Part shown: positions 9,650-21,684 of the stretch, piece after piece
Numbering within the stretch: the stretch's first letter is position 1
Layout of the letters: the number at the start of each line of letters is the position of its first letter
Assembly (NCBI RefSeq): GCF_020921035.1
Contig: NC_063155.1
Coordinates: 17,441,311-17,505,310, forward strand
Reading direction: 5' to 3'
Length of the DNA: 64,000 nt
Origin: Rhodamnia argentea
Taxonomy: Eukaryota; Streptophyta; Magnoliopsida; Myrtales; Myrtaceae
Notes under the pieces: model-generated
Databases searched by the model: none
Seen by the model: only the letters and a program-made list of their open reading frames with translations
Told to the model about the DNA's origin: nothing
Position numbers and translations under genes: made by a program

Positions 9650-12600
9650 TCATCGTTCAATGACCCGCCTTCGGTTTCTGAAGTCATCGGAATCGCCGCC
9701 CCTATCATCCTTGTGTGTGTTAAACCTTCCCCGCCGATTGTTCTCAAATTTCCCCGATCTGGGACTCTTGTAATTCCTTGAACCATCCGATCTTCGATCA
9801 TTCCTCCACCCACTGGACTCATCTGCTTGAGGTCGGGGACTATTATAATTCCTTGAACCATCTGATCTCCGATCGTTCCTCCGCCCATTGAACTCATCTG
9901 CTCGAGGTCCGGGACTCTTATAATTCCTTGAACCATCCGATCTCCGATCATTCCTCCGCCCACTAAACTCATCTGCTCGAGGTCCGGGACTCTTATAATT
10001 CCTTGAACCATCCAATCTCCGATCATTCCTCCGCCCACCGAACTCATCTGCTCGAGGTCCTCTGCTTTTGATACCTCCACGTGCCCCTCTTAACGGCCCA
10101 TCAAAGTCGTCATCCAAAAAGTTGTCCCTATTACCACGCGAGCCACGCCCATCAAATTTGCTCCCTCTTCTATTTGGTTCCATGTCTTTTCTTCTAAACT
10201 TGGTTCTATGAGAACTGGCATATTCATCTGATTCGGAGCCGGAAAAGTGAGAATTCCTCTGACGTCCTACTTTATCGGAAAATTTACCCGCTTTACTTCT
10301 CTCGCATCCGTAAGTCCTCATCCGAATCATCACCCGAATCGAATACTGACCCGGCCTCTTCATCGAGCCATAGCTCAATCCCCCGAGTTTACCTCGGGAG
10401 GACTTCGCTTCGCCTCTATTTCTAGAATCGGCAACGTGACTAGATCTCCAGTTAGGACGGACTGAACTCTCATCCTCGGAATCAAAATCAACTTCATCAT
10501 CATATGAACCAGGAACAGAGGGCCTGCGACGTAAGGGTTTCAATTGCCTATTGGGAGAGGGTAACCTTGGTTTTTGTCGGGCAAGTGATTTATTGTCTAC
10601 GTCTCCATCTTCAGACCCAGAGTCCCCTTCAAACTCGGAAAAGTCTATTGATGACCCATTCCTAACCGGTGGATTATTCCGTGCATCTAGCTCGTATCTG
10701 TCCACGTCATCTTCCTCATCATCAAAATCGTCAAAACCAGTACGAGAACCGTGATCGGAATCAGAGTATTCTCTGTTAACAACTCTTGGGAATTTATTAT
10801 CACGACGAAAATCTTCTTCAAACCCTTGATGATTCCTCCCCTGCTCCGGGCTATGTAAAGAGGAATCTTTGCCCTTCATTGACGAGTCTGCATACTCAAA
10901 AGCAGCAACATCTGCTCCATCACATTCATCATCATCAAAATCAAAGTTCCATGCATTAGAGACTTCTGGGCGGCTGGCAGTCCTCTCCAGCCTTGTCCTT
11001 GGATTCTGATGTCTTTCCTGCAATTTGTCTTCCATGAACTGGTCAGGCGGGCGCTTGCAATCGCAATGGAAGCAGGCCGTATTTCTCCGGTAGTTTAAGA
11101 AGTTGCACCTACCAGAAAACATGGACCCGGACCAGTGTGAGCTATGTAAAATGCACAATTAGTATGCACCGTTCATTCAGTATTTTGTAAAATTAGTAGT
11201 ACATAGGCACATCTTCTTGGATCTCTGTACACATTGAAGATTCTTCGACACTTTGCTCATTAAATCTCAACAATATAATGAATAAAAGTTACTGTAGTAA
11301 TGAATAATTATTCCCCTAGTAAAGGGACGGGGCAATTTCCACAACTTTTCAAGAAATGGCATGTAAACAACTTAAAATTGCATGCTAGATGATACGACAA
11401 TAAAGCTCCAACAGCGTTGGCACCATCAATGCAAAAAAAAAAAAAAAAAGTCCAAGCTCTGGGAGCAATGGAGTCTGGGACCATGACTTTGAAGCATATA
11501 ATATATGAATAATCACTGCAACATTAAAAGGGTGGCGCAATTTCCACAACTAGTAAAGAACTGGCATTTAAATATGAAAACTTAAAATTGCATGACAGAT
11601 GATGTAACTGTAAAGCTCCTAGAATGCCGGCACCACTCAATGCAAAATACACAAACCACAAATTTTCAACAAATCTCAGAGTAACTTACTCCGGGCATTC
11701 CCATTCTCCTGGAAGCAGCTGTCTCTTTGGACGCTTTGCATCACACTGTAGGCACACTGTATTGTTTGCAAAATTCATGAAGTCAAACCTGAAACCACGT
11801 TAAAATTTCTCAGCCCCTTCAGGAAAGACCAACTTGAATAGATTCATGCACATAAGAAACATAACCAAACAGAAAAAGTTAATAAAGATTCTATCTTTTC
11901 AAAACGGTAAGTATGCAGCATCATTCATCTTCAGACACTGCAAGCTCAATGTAGCTAAGTTCAAAAGAAGATCTCACGGGATGGGGAAATGTGAATAAAA
12001 AGCGCAAGAAACGGCTTTAATTTAAATTTTGTGGAAATCACACCCGGTGTCCAAGTATTAATATTATGCATATGAGTGCCATACAAATGTGTTCAGCAGA
12101 ACCTATTGAAATTGTGGATTTAATTAAGGAGAAATCCTAAATGGTAATACGAGTGTAAGAAACAAGTAAAGAATCATACTTAGAACATAACCAGTCTCCT
12201 TTCTTCATTTCTACATCATCCCGTCCAACTCGTCTCTTTGGAGTTGGTGGAGGTTGTTTGACCTTAGGTGGAGGTCTTTTGATAACTGGAGGGGGAAGGT
12301 TTGGATCAATAGGAACTGCACTCAACTTAACAACCTGATGAAGCAACTTGCGCACAACAATTTTCACAGATTTTTGCTTCAGAAGAGGTTTATTTGCCAC
12401 TAAGCCATGGGCATGATCAAGACCAAATGTAGCCAAAACTCGCATTACATCAATCGTCCGTGCTTCGTCCTCTTTGTTGGTCAAAAGATAGGCTTTTTCA
12501 CAGGAGCTCCTCAGATTGCAGGAACTACACACCTGCAAACTAATCAGTTATATCCAGAACATCTAGAAGTTAAAGAAAGAGACAATTGCATGCAAGCAAC

Positions 12601-12764
12601 TGAAGATGGAGGAAAAAAAGAAACAAGTAAAAGATGCAACTCTTACATCTCCTTCATCAAGGTGCACATGCTTTCTCAATAGTTTGGCAGCCATAACCAC
12701 CTTCTTGTCAGCACTAAGGCATCCATAACCAACAAGAATTTGAATGTCCTGTCTCGACAATGAC
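9650..12764 (-). pseudogene. OZ/VAR3-family RanBP2 zinc-finger gene, 5'-truncated copy, unit 1
   Basis: Exons 2-5 of the gene that is full length at 45,640: 12764-12647, 12532-12180, 11788-11690 and 11108-9650. Exon 2 starts SLSRQDIQILVGYGC, exon 3 carries VCSSCNLRSSCEKAYLLTNK and a proline-rich stretch, and exons 3-5 form two RanBP2-type zinc fingers (WxC-x2-C-x3-N-x6-C-x2-C). Exon 1 with the transit peptide is missing, because the duplication ended inside intron 1. The second Cys of finger 1 is Phe here (GTTTGAC instead of GTGTGAC at exon 4 start). The long last exon stays open to its end (RRRVIER then stop), although it has three small indels relative to the other copies that cancel out. 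The C-terminus has a 25-residue repeat. Confidence 0.85.
9775..10060 (-). repeat. Coding minisatellite, 75-bp unit, in zinc-finger last exon, unit 1
   Basis: About four direct copies of a 75-base unit encode the 25-residue repeat SPGPRADEFSGRRNDRRSDG + SRNYK, rich in Arg, Asp, Ser and Gly. Matching arrays lie at about 24,610-24,890 (unit 2) and 40,835-41,130 (unit 3), with similar copy number. Confidence 0.85.
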
Positions 12765-13349
12765 CTGACATCAATTTTACCTCAGCCATCATTAAACAAG
12801 GTGCTATATTTAGAAAGACTTTAGTGCAAAGGCAGTTAACAATCTCAACCCTACTCAGTAATATGAGTTGAGATCACTGAAAGATCCAACTTGGATTGGC
12901 TTGAGTGTCAACTTGGTTAGTGCTCATCTTGTTCTTCTTATATTCGGGAAACTACAGATGAAACCGCTTAGTGGGATCATTGTTGATGAAAACAATTATT
13001 ATTTGTTGGAAAAATCTGCAGCACTATTATTTAAATGAATATCAAGCTGAAGACCTGATGCAGGCCTTTTTGCCAGATATTGACACTCATTTTCACATTA
13101 GAATTGTTTTTATTTTTTTAAATAACTCGGGAAGCGCATTGTGAAAACATCACATGAATTGTCTGTGGCTTCAGTCTCAAATGGGAAAACTTGTTGATCA
13201 TCAAGAACCAAGTCTATGAGTTTGCCACAAAATTTGTTGATCATAACAATCATTATAGGAGTTTGCCTCAAAGTCATTAAGCTTCACTTTAAAAGAGGAA
13301 TGAGGCAGCCAGATTTTTGATGTTGGATAGTGAAGATGAAGAACAATTA

Positions 13350-13475
13350 TTGTTTTTTTTTTTTATAACCGAGGTTTCCCACATGTCATGGACTATTTCT
13401 CGGGATGGTGGGGATATGAGCGCCGGTGCCACCAGTTAAGTCTCCCAAGATGCGGCCAAAGAACAATTATTGTTT
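13350..13475 (-). mobile_element. SINE-like retroposon, unit 1
   Basis: A sequence of about 110 bases, with a run of T on its plus-strand left side (a poly-A tail if read on the minus strand), is flanked by direct repeats 'agaacaattattg'. That is the structure of a short retroposon with target-site duplication. A second T-run plus repeat lies just to the right (to about 13,515). Unit 2 has the same insertion (about 29,000-29,135), so it predates that duplication. Confidence 0.5.
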
Positions 13476-14348
13476 TTTTTTTTTTTTTGGTAAGGAAGAA
13501 CAATTATTGTTGTTTTCTAATAATAACAATAAAAAAATTGCTCTAGTCTGAGTGGGTGGGTCCACACTTGAAACCAGGAACCTGATCAATATTCACCAGT
13601 TCCAAATTTAGGAACCGAAAATCGGACTGGTAATCATGGTAGCTGCCTAGAATTGGCCGATTTGCTCGGTCCCGGTGATTCCCGAATCAGTCCGGTTCTT
13701 TCGCTCACCCAGTACTATTTATAGACAACCAATAAATACTTCTTTTGGGAATATATACCATATCCCTACCACTTATTTTCACGTCAACAATCACTTCATT
13801 TCATATTCAACAATTACCTTTTCTAATGTTCAATAATTACTTCTTTCGCATGATAACAAACTATTTCAATACAAGTTCCCACATACTTTCTACATGCACC
13901 ATCATCTTCACGATTTGAACCAAGTCAGGAACAACACAACATGATTAACACCTTTTTCGCAGAGGAATGGAGCCATTGAATCGACCTTGGACACAATCGA
14001 AGGTTAAATTCTTGTTCTCCGTACGTTAGACACAATGGAAAACAGAGCAGAGCCTCTTCTTGCAAAATGAACAGTAGAGAAGCAATCGCAAACATGCATT
14101 AGCGCTGACAGTCCGCACCATAGTCAGGTCAAATTCTTAGAGAGCTGTCCTATTTCCATGGCCGCATTCATGAGCTATTCAACTTCTCTTTGCTATACAT
14201 GAACACACGGTGTATCAATCAGACCTTGAAAGTAAATAACATTTCGAGACTCATCACGAAATAGAAATACGAGGGGAAGAACGTGTTTTGATAAAATAAA
14301 CTTTTGCTTTTTCTGTTTCTTTTCCGCTCCACCTTTTCCACAAAAAAA

Positions 14349-14890
14349 GTCTAAACTTATTATATTTGTGCTAATTTAATCTTAAACCTCATAATTATGT
14401 TAATTTAGTCCTAAACTTTTTTACAATTTGCTAATTGATTTTGTCCGGTTAATTTTGCCAAGAATTCATTGACGTGGAAGACGATTGGCCTATATGGCAT
14501 ATCCAGCGCTGATGTGGACGATTTTTATAATTTTAAAAAAATTATTATTTTAATATTCTTTTTCTTCCTTTCATTTTGGCTGGCGAGGGTGCAAAGGTCC
14601 CCCTCGCGGTACTCCTAGGCAAGGGATTGGGTGAGGGCTGTAACCCTTGCCAAGAACCAGCAAGGGTTTGTTGGCCCTCGTTAGCCAAAATGAAAGGAAA
14701 AATTAAAAAGGAAAAAACAAAAACAATAATAAAAAAAGAAAAGAAAAGAAAAAAAAAACAAAAATTGTAGAAAATTTCAAAATATTATTTGAGAAGTCCA
14801 CATCAGCGTCGATTGTATCACGTAAATATCCGGCGTCCACGTCGGCGATTTCTGGCCAATTTTAGTCAAATGAACTCAATTAGCAAAAAA
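14349..14890. mobile_element. MITE D (foldback element), unit 1
   Basis: The left end ('acaatttgctaattgatttt...gctgatgtggacg') matches the reverse complement of the right end ('cgtccacgtcggcg...tgaactcaattagcaaa'). The core contains 'gccctcgttagcc' and 'aaccagcaagg' motifs. It has no coding potential. The unit 2 copy lies at about 29,977-30,525. Confidence 0.55.
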
Positions 14891-15209
14891 ATATGAATGA
14901 GATTACTGTAGTAATATTATACTGAAACTAATCGGGATCTTGCAAATTAAGTCAATGTGAAAAGCCTGAAGAAATAAATGAGGAACGATAAAAAACGCCA
15001 GAAATTACGAGGCTCGATCCGAATGTCTACATCCACGAGAAGAACAAGCAAAAATAATCCACTATAATCAAAGAATCGGAGTTACAATCGTTTAATATGC
15101 TCGTATTTCTCACATCTAAATTGTATCTAAAATCAAAATATTTACAAATAAAACAACTCTCAACTGGATATAAAAACTCACATACAAAATCTCCGCATGT
15201 TCAAGAGCC

Positions 15210-16396
15210 CAATAGCATTAACTCTTGGGTACACTTCGATTTCAAATCTGAAAGGCACTTGGATGAATCTTAAAGTTGTCCCAATTGCAATTTGGGGACA
15301 TCGTTATCCACTCAGAGGTTCGTGGCTTCTATCCAATAAACTAACAATAATGTCGTTAGGCCTTAAATAATGGGATTATAGTAACATAATCCACTGAACT
15401 TAACATTAGTCGGTGGCGTCGGATTTGGTGCAGAGTGCAAAGTGACAGCTGGCGGCGTCAACGACCCAACCGCCCCGTGTACCTCAAATTAAAAGGCTTA
15501 CTTCCGGATCACGAGTCCATCACAAGACGCCAAAAGCTCCATAAATGGAGCCACGTGGGCGGCTGAGATGTCATCATGACTGTCCTTTCCTTTATCTCGA
15601 TCCAATGAGGGGGCCCACCCAAGGGATCCAGCCCCATTAAACACGCGTCGCTCAGTGAATCAACCTGGGTAAAAATGTGCTGGCACCCCGTGGGTACCCA
15701 ATATTTTCTCATCGGTGACAGGCTGTGATCGCGATCGGGGGCGGCGGGCTCCATCGCGACCGTCCAAAGCGAACCCCGGGGGGCCCCACCACGTGGCAAT
15801 GCTCAGCCGCCGTGGGGCCGACATCTCACTATGTGGTCGAGTTTTGGCCGCTGTCCAATCAACGTGTGAAAAAGCAGAGGTCATTGTCGGGCAAGCGAAG
15901 GTACAATTATTTTCGTACCCCTTCGTGGGAAAAGGGGACCCAGCCCCGTCAGCCAAAGATAAAAGACGCTTGACTTTTCATTTCAACCAAATGGAAAAAA
16001 AAAAAACACACAATGTTATAGAAAAAGAACTAATTACACTTCATAAAAAATTATTTACGGAGAACTCGCGCCCATATGAAAAGATATTTGGAAGTCGCCG
16101 TGGAATCGACACAGAGGTAATCATTGAGCGAACTTAAACCGAACCTGCCGATTGATCGATGCTTGAATTATCGATCCAACTCGTTCATTTATAGCCTATA
16201 AATTTGCAATTTTTCACTAAATAACATCGCTGGAGCTTGCTTAATTGTGTCTTCCTTCCCTTTGTGAATCGGATTGGATCGAGACAGGCTCGTGGGTCAT
16301 CCCATCGACGATTGGGCCTAGCTCGAGGAGCCGGACTTTGATGATGGTATCAGAACAAAAACATTTAGTTTCATTTGTGGCATACACATAAGTATT
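15210..16396. other. Unit-1-only block of about 1.2 kb
   Basis: Unit 2 goes directly from 'gttcaagagccc' (30,876) to 'cccgaagcgctctct' (30,894), so this block is private to unit 1. It holds two G-box motifs (gccacgtgggc near 15,550; ccacgtggca near 15,790), a TATA-like 'cctataaattt' near 16,197, and 'tggtatcaga' at 16,345-16,354, which resembles the tRNA-iMet primer-binding site of plant LTR retrotransposons. No convincing coding region is present. It may be a promoter piece or LTR remnant. Confidence 0.4.
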
Positions 16397-16677
16397 TCCC
16401 GAAGCGCTCTCTGCTCAGCCTTTCGAAAGTCGCTGTGCGGCGCTCCCCATTTTTTCGCGGCGGGGCTTCTGCTAAAAAAACCACGACTTCTTTCACCGTG
16501 CGGCACTTGTCTTTTCGGAGTGTCAGGGAAGAAAACCAGCAGAGCAAAAAGCTTTCTTCATTTTACTTTCCTGTAATTTCTTCATGGGCCCCACAAAAAA
16601 GGAGATCCACACAATTTGGTCCAAATTTGACCGTACATATAGAGACATAACAAAATAAGCGTGCTCCTCTTTTTTAC

Positions 16678-17492
16678 TCGCGACCAAAATTAAATTCAAC
16701 GTACGCACATCGTGCACTGACTCTAATTCGAAATATAATTTAATAATTACAAATAAAATATTATAATTAAAAAAATTAAAAAATAAATTAATATAATTAT
16801 AATAAATTTAAGATTTTTTTTATACTTTTCTCGCTTATAAATAAATACCCATCAATGACGTTTGGGACGCTCGCGAAAAAGTCTCTACCCTCTAGCATTC
16901 TTCATTTATATAATATGTTTTGTTCTTTGTCCTCGGAGAAAGAGACGAAATGGCAGCGCTTATCATCTTGATTTTTGTCAGCTGTATGGCATCAATATCT
17001 AGACGTCATAAACTCGCGTACCATTGTTATATGCTTCTCGATCCGCCAGCTGTGTGAATTGTATTGGCTATACCCAACGTACGCGTTTGTGCTGCGTTTG
17101 TATTGGCTATACCCAATGGCTGCGTTTGATCGCTAGACGAAGAAACGCATCAATTAAGGTTAAGACTTCGAATATGAATTGACTAAGACTTGTAGCTGAC
17201 TTGATAAAATTAGATGATATCACGAGAGTCGCCACGGAATAGAAACTACACCGGTAAGAACACGTTTTGATAAAATAAACCGTTGCGTTTTTTGTTCGGC
17301 ACGCCATCGACCAGTCGACCTTTCCAAGTTTCCAACGTAGGAAGAGCCTATAAATTCTAAATTGTAGTGGTGTCAGACCTGAACCCATCCAATCTATAAC
17401 GTTTTGATCACTCATAGAAAAGTCTCTACCCTCTAGCGTTCCTTATCTGTATTTGCTCAGACGCCTAAATCTTAGAAGACGGCAAAAAGCAA
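16678..17492 (+). promoter_or_regulatory. Upstream region of terpene synthase copy 2
   Basis: TATAAAT at 17,349-17,355, about 140 bases before the ATG. This copy has two direct repeats of 'ttgtattggctataccca' (near 17,046 and 17,098) that copy 1 lacks. Confidence 0.5.
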
Positions 17493-20400
17493 ATGTCTCT
17501 TCAAATATCGGCAATTCCATCCTCTTCTCCGAATGAAGGAACCGGCCCCGCGGTCCAACGTAGGTCGGCGGGTTATCATCCGAGCATATGGGACGATTAT
17601 TTCCTTAAATATGCTTCTCCATCCACCTCATTGGTCTGCGATTTTCCTTTTATCTTCTTATTTTGTTTTCTTGCAGTTGTATTTTGCGGACTTAGGCTCC
17701 GTTTGTTTAACGGAAAACAACGTTCAGGAAAATGTTTTTCAAATTTTTCAGCGTTTGATTCGTGGAAGATAAACAAGTTAAGGAAAATATTTTCTACCCA
17801 TGAAAAATACACGTTCAAAAGTGAGGATAATGTTATTCTCTGTTTTTGAGAACATTGAAACATGCCCTCATCTTTCCTCCTTTCATTCTTTCACATTCAT
17901 TTTCCTTTTGATTATTTCAAAATAAATTCCAAATGTTTTAAGCAATTTCTATTATTAATTCTGAATAATTTCATTTTTGTTTTGCTTTCCTTGTTTCTTT
18001 TTCTTTTATTTTCTTTTTGATTTCCTTGTTTTTTCTTTCTTCCGCTAGTCATCGGCGACCAACCACAGGCAAGGACGAGCCTCGACGGCCTTATGCGAGG
18101 CTTCACCTTGCTAGATCCGGTGAGGTCGAGCTCAACCTCGTTGCCGGTGAGACAAGAGTGGGCTCGCCTTGCCGGATCCGGCGAGGTTGAGCTTGCATCG
18201 GCATTGAGCAAGGCCGAGCCTCGCAAAGAACAACAATGCTCGAGGCCTCGCTCGATCGGCGAGGACCGGGGCTCCACCTTGCCTAGGCCGATCACCAGCG
18301 ACCGGCCGAAGAAGAAGAAAAACGAAATATCATTAGAATGAGTGTGAGGAGGAAAATCAAATTGAATTTCCTGGTGTAGCGGTTGATGTTTTCTAGTTCA
18401 TTTCATATTTTAGCAAAACAGGGGAAAATATCGTCATTTTTTCGGAAAATTGACTTACTAAAAATCATTTTCCAAAAATACGACATTTTCTGCGACACAA
18501 ACAGAGCGGTACTTCGATTTTCTTCGCCATCAGCCAGCAAGGCTTGGCAAGCTGTCCAATCGTTATAAACCTACTCGTGCTCCAGCGACACCTCGTACGA
18601 GCACCACCACTCTCTTTCTTAGCTAAAGAGCACCATAAGTGCCAAAAATTGTATACCACACTCACTTTAGTGCCAAATTTTCAAAACGATCACTTAAGTG
18701 CCAATTTTTTTTAAAAAAACGATCACTTGAGTGCCAACTCTAATTTGAGCTGATGTGGATCACCGGAATCTAACGTGACCTATTTTTATTAATATTTGAG
18801 TTGCAGTGGCTCGCCGGAGTTGGCACCGATGTGAGTGTTTTTTAAAATATTTGACAATTAAGTGATCATTTTAAAAAAAAATTGACACTTAAGTGATTGT
18901 TTTGAAAGTTTTGGCAATGAAGTGATAGTTTTTTTTTTTAAAAAATTAACACTTAAGTGATGGTTTTGAAAGTTTTGACACTAAAGTAAATGCCGTATAT
19001 AAGTTTTGACACTGGTGGTGTACTTAAGCCCTCTTTCTTTGCACGTGCACATAATTGTTGTTTCTATTTTTCTCCTAAAAAAGTCTTGTGTAGGTCCTAT
19101 GTCTGGTCTTCAATCTTTGTGCAGTCACTTACGGGTTTTAAAAGGACTCTCATTAGAGCATAGCACTTTTGCATTTTTAGTCCAAAACCACTCTCAAAGC
19201 TTCACCGTTCCCAGGATATCCTCCGCTACAAGTATGAGTTCGGTATTGATCGGGTTAAGCATGGATTACTAGATTTATGTTGCATGGAAATGCATCAAAA
19301 CAATGGAAAAATTTGAGTCAGAACATTTTTAACCCGACCCACCCTATGAAATATCTAAATTAAATACATAGACGGGATCATCCAAATAAATTTTATATTT
19401 TACAAAATAGGTATCTCATGCTTGCTTTTATTTGAAATAGCGTATGATATATTTACGGGAGTTCAAATTCCTTGGAAGAGTGGAGGAACGAGTGGAGGAA
19501 CCGAAAGGAGAGGTAAGGAAGATGCTAAGCGATGTCGCGGACAAGCCTGCACAGATGATTCTCTTGATTGATCAAATCCAACGCTTGGGAATTGAATACC
19601 ATTTTGAACGTGACATGGATGAGCAATTAGAACAAATTCACAAAAGTTACTCCCGCCTTGATCATGCAGATTTTAGGGGAGATGACCTTCACATGGTTGC
19701 TCTTATCTTTCGATTGTTGCGACAACAAGGCTACAATATTTCATCGGGTATGTCTTTGATTTAGTGAACCAATGTGGAAGATACCATAAAAGTCCTATCG
19801 CTCTATCGAATTTTAGGAGAAACAAGTAGCAGAAAATTAACCATGCATACTCCCTTCCTAATTTCTAGTCGATTACGTCTTTTTCCCATGTTGATTGGTG
19901 GCACAGATGTCTTTAACAAATTCAAAGATAGTGAAGGGAACTTGAGGGAATCACTCATCGGTGATGTGGGCGGATTGCTTAGCCTATATGAAGCTTGCCG
20001 GTTAAGGTGTCATGGCGATTCTATCTTGGAAGAAGCACTTTCTTTTGCTACAACTTACCTTGAATCAATCAATGAAAACAAAGTGAGCACTAGTCTTGCG
20101 AAACAAGTGAGTCATGGCCTAAAGCAACCACTTCGCAAGGGGTTGCCGAGGCTCGAGGCGAGGCATTACATTCCACTCTACCAAGAAGATCCTTCACATG
20201 ATGAAGTCTTGCTCGCCTTGGCTAAACTAGATTTCAACTTACTGCAAGAGCAACACCGGAAGGAACTTGGCAAGATTACAAGGTTCATTAACTTCATTTG
20301 ATAGCATAATCTGAATTTAGCTTCTAGGCTATGTTTCAACAATGCCCGAACTATCGATTTTTGTTGTTGTTCCAAAGGTTTACTTGTCTAGTTTCATTTC

Positions 20401-21684
20401 ACCCTTCTAGATGGTGCTTTTCAAAGTCCTTTACAAGTGAAAATGGGAGTTTAAACTATACGAACTCATCGAGCTAAATTACTTTCGATAACGCTCATGT
20501 TTGTCTAATCATAGGTGGTGGAAGGCCATAGATGTTTCAAGGAATTTCCCATTTGCTAGAGACGGGATTGTGGAATTGTTCTTCTGGATCTCGGGAGTAT
20601 ATTTCGAGCCAGAGTTCGCCTTGGCCAGAGATATACTAACCAAAGTGATCGCCTTGACTTCTATTCTTGACGATATCTATGACGTGTATGGCACGTTGGA
20701 AGAACTTGCACTCATCACCGAAGCAATCCAGAAGTACGTAATCCGCACTCTCTATCTCAAACCTCTGAATTTGATCAATTTTGTATAGAGTCAAGTGTCT
20801 TATTTTTTTAGGACTTGGACTCGGGTGGGATGTTGATGCCATGGATGGACTACCAGAGTATATGCAAGCTTATTACAAGGAGCTTCTCCATCTCTATGAA
20901 GAAATTGGGAATGAACTGGCCATAGAAGGAAGATCGTACCGCCTCATCTATGCAAAAGAAGCCGTAAGCATCATTGGTACACTTTACATGCGTCGAACGC
21001 GCTCCTTATTTAGAAATCCGACGTTGTTGTTTATGTTCAATTTCTTAGATGAAGAAGCAAGCAAGAGCGTACTATCAAGAAGCCAAATGGTTCCATACGA
21101 AGTACACACCAACATTGAAGGAGTACATGCCCCTTCAACTAATAACAAGCGGCTATGGACTATTATCGACTACATCACTAGTGGGAATGGGTGATGTGGT
21201 CACAAAGCATACTTTTGAATGGGCGAGTGGTGACTGCAAGATTGTGAAGGCTGCAGAAACCATTTGTAGGCTCATGGATGACATTTCCTCTCACCACGTA
21301 TAGTGAAAAACATAATTTTCCTCAGATGATCTTATGAAATTTGATTAACCACCACTTAATCTAATGACACCAATGTCGTTTGACGTACGGTTTGAGCAAA
21401 AGAGGGGGCACTTAGTATCTGCGGTGGAGTTGCTCATGAAAGAACGCAGCATGTCGGAGCTAGAAGTCGAGAAGGAAATCCGGAAAGGAGTCATTGATGC
21501 CTGGAAGGACACCAATGAAGAGTTTCTCCGTCCAACCGCGGTTCCAGCACCGGTTCTCACACGGGTTCTCAATTTCTCGCGGGCGATGGATGTGATGTAC
21601 ACCAACGGAGATCACTACACCCATTCTGGAACCAAGCTCAAAGGTTCCGTTACATTGCTCTTCGTTAGTCCCTTACCGATGTGA
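17493..21684 (+). CDS. Terpene synthase copy 2 (TPS-a-like, RxR altered, splice-damaged)
   Basis: Same seven-exon gene as copy 1: 17493-17633, 19459-19747, 19907-20282, 20515-20733, 20825-20963, 21049-21297, 21391-21684. Exons are open, with [11 protein letters not shown] and DDIYD intact. Three things speak against activity. The RDR motif upstream of DDIYD reads RDG (GAC GGG), losing an Arg that helps hold the diphosphate. The intron 4 acceptor position reads CGG. The intron 6 acceptor position reads CGG, with no other AG at a usable distance; an AG at about 21,325 would leave an intron of only some 25 bases. The donor GTAAGT that could rescue intron 4 in copy 1 is AGAAGT here, so the only AG acceptor gives a frameshift. 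Most likely an inactive copy, although no stop codon is present. Confidence 0.78.
17695..18507. mobile_element. MITE A in terpene synthase intron 1, full copy, unit 2
   Basis: Ends as in unit 1 (GGCTCCGTTTGTTT / ACACAAACAGAGC). The interior has a T-rich stretch and a GC-rich core (about 18,050-18,310) with 'gaggctcg' and 'gccttg' motifs. About 813 bp, non-coding. Confidence 0.65.
18637..19013. mobile_element. MITE B in terpene synthase intron 1, unit 2
   Basis: Same long-TIR foldback element as at 1,378-1,718, with extra A/T runs. Confidence 0.68.

Larger units (their letters stand above)
1..16677. repeat. Tandem unit 1 of terpene synthase / cyclin H / OZ-zinc-finger array
   Basis: The first bases recur almost unchanged at 16,678 and 31,141, and alignable sequence follows through the terpene synthase and zinc-finger gene in all three places. 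This unit is the longest. It alone carries a RING-H2 fragment (6,484-6,815), a Harbinger-like MITE (7,225-7,729) and a 1.2-kb block (about 15,210-16,396). The left limit is the window edge, so more units may lie upstream. Confidence 0.93.

Noticed and set aside
9589-10080. A 163-codon minus-strand frame with repeated LEQMSSVGGGMIGDRMVQGI
   Set aside because: A shadow frame of the 75-bp minisatellite in the zinc-finger exon. The SPGPRADEF frame is continuous with the zinc fingers.
16345-16354. The tRNA-iMet primer-site match as evidence of an intact retrotransposon or endogenous pararetrovirus
   Set aside because: No gag, protease, integrase or reverse transcriptase coding sequence and no paired LTRs are visible, so only a possible remnant is reported.
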